From contig JADNRY010000092.1 of NCBI GenBank assembly GCA_015501585.1, forward strand, positions 124,001 through 188,000: DNA of 64,000 nt, written 5' to 3'. The translations under genes were made by a program, and so were the position numbers. The notes below the pieces were generated by a model. The model was not told where the DNA came from, ran no database searches, and saw only the letters and a list, made by a program, of their open reading frames with translations. This DNA is from Rhodocollybia butyracea (Eukaryota; Basidiomycota; Agaricomycetes; Agaricales; Omphalotaceae). Shown in pieces: positions 63,347 to 64,000 of this stretch. Numbering within the stretch: position 1 is the first letter of the stretch; the number at the start of each line of letters is the position of its first letter.

Positions 63347-64000
63347 ATGCTCATGACCTCGCGTGTCCATTGCCTGGGGCTCATCATTCTCTCTGTGCTC
63401 GTCTTTGCTGTGCACGGAATGCCCATTCATGTGAAGGTAAATTTAACGATTCAACTTTCATTCCATTATTCATAACCACTTAGGGGGGATGCTTTGTGAC
63501 TATTATCAATAAAAACTCCGAAGCAGTTCTGGAAGGAGTTACAGAGGATACGAGGAGATTTATTAAAATGATGATTCACGAGATGCTCGGGGGTGAGGAG
63601 AACATTTATTACAACACCGTAAAAGAAACGCGCAAAACGATTCGGCACAAAACGATTCAAGGCCGCCCAACTTTTAGCTTTCGAGAGACGAAGATTCATT
63701 TTGTGGTCCAGCAAAGCCTCCCTGAGACCCCTTGTAACCAGTGTCCATGTTTCGGATGGATTTATAGGAAGGGTTCCAACTCTGGTTCAATCTTCAGCTT
63801 GGGCGCCGACGGGTGGAAAAGAGTTCGAGATGACATTCCAAAGTGGAACTCAGGAGACGCAAGCAGGTTCAATCTTGATTTTGTGAAGACTCAAGGATCT
63901 TGGGTGGAGAAGTGGAATAGGGTGACCTGGTGGGGTGTCAAAGAATGGAAAGAGACTCATTTCCCTGCGTCTAACAAAGAGAGGCCGCGCAGAAAACTGA
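63347..64000 (+). CDS. small secreted protein, 3' truncated by the window
   Basis: Start MLMTSRVHCLGLIILSVLVF at 63347 gives a signal peptide with cleavage likely after AVHG. One intron (63437 to about 63483) follows MPIHVK. The mature part contains GGCFVTIINKN, then EENIYYNTVKETRKTIRHK, the Cys pair TPCNQCPCFGW, SIFSLGADGWKRVRDDIPKW, NLDFVKTQGSWVEKWNRVTW and KETHFPASNKERPRRK. It is rich in Trp and charged residues. No stop before the right edge. I recall similar lineage-specific basidiomycete secreted proteins with a GWxxVxDDxPxW motif, but no function is known. Confidence 0.7.

Overview
This is nuclear DNA of a filamentous basidiomycete, most likely an Agaricomycete. Genes carry many short introns of about 45-70 nt with GT(A/G)NGT donors. 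Divergent promoters are only 110-135 bp long. The protein families fit this group: DUF6533 seven-helix proteins, a Zn2Cys6 factor, Set9, polyubiquitin with introns, and a P5B ATPase. Exon structures were read by eye from splice motifs and protein continuity, so outer CDS coordinates are firmer than some internal junctions.

Layout. 1-4075: 3' part of a gelsolin-repeat protein gene. 4076-12600: an accessory block with two intact DUF6533 membrane-protein genes in inverted orientation, two decayed relatives and two rearranged fragments of nse4. 12617-19296: divergent pair nse4 (SMC5/6 kleisin) and an HLTF/Rad5-like SNF2-RING ATPase with PARP-type zinc finger and HIRAN domain. 20109-22449: divergent pair ARPC4 and a nuclear FKBP prolyl isomerase. 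23473-30944: SDR oxidoreductase, Set9-type H4K20 methyltransferase and hexa-ubiquitin, all on the minus strand. 32232-34285: divergent pair FAM72 homologue and the Rrp17/Nol12 ribosome-biogenesis factor. 34286-38064: a poorly conserved stretch with a kinase-like accessory gene. 38065-52880: Bos1 SNARE, a metallo-beta-lactamase-fold protein, a Ser/Ala-rich membrane protein, a P5B (Ypk9/ATP13A2) ATPase, a large unknown protein and a possible amidohydrolase-like protein. 53416-59608: a Zn2Cys6 factor whose 3' end meets a decayed duplicate of the coiled-coil gene at 58639-59608, with a minisatellite between. 59848-61792: ALG11. 61793-64000: degenerate repeats, then the 5' part of a secreted-protein gene running off the right edge.

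Housekeeping genes (nse4, SNF2, ARPC4, FKBP, SET9, UBI4, FAM72, RRP17, BOS1, YPK9, ALG11) alternate with patches of duplication and decay at 4.1-12.6 kb, 34.3-38 kb and 53.4-63 kb. The best leads are the inverted DUF6533/nse4 duplication, the zf-PARP + HIRAN + SNF2 + RING protein with a 6-nt microexon in its Walker A motif, the divergent pairing of two repair genes, a kinase-like gene of possible effector type with a DFN motif, and a transcription-factor gene ending at a duplication breakpoint. I found no convincing tRNA, rRNA, CRISPR array or complete transposon.
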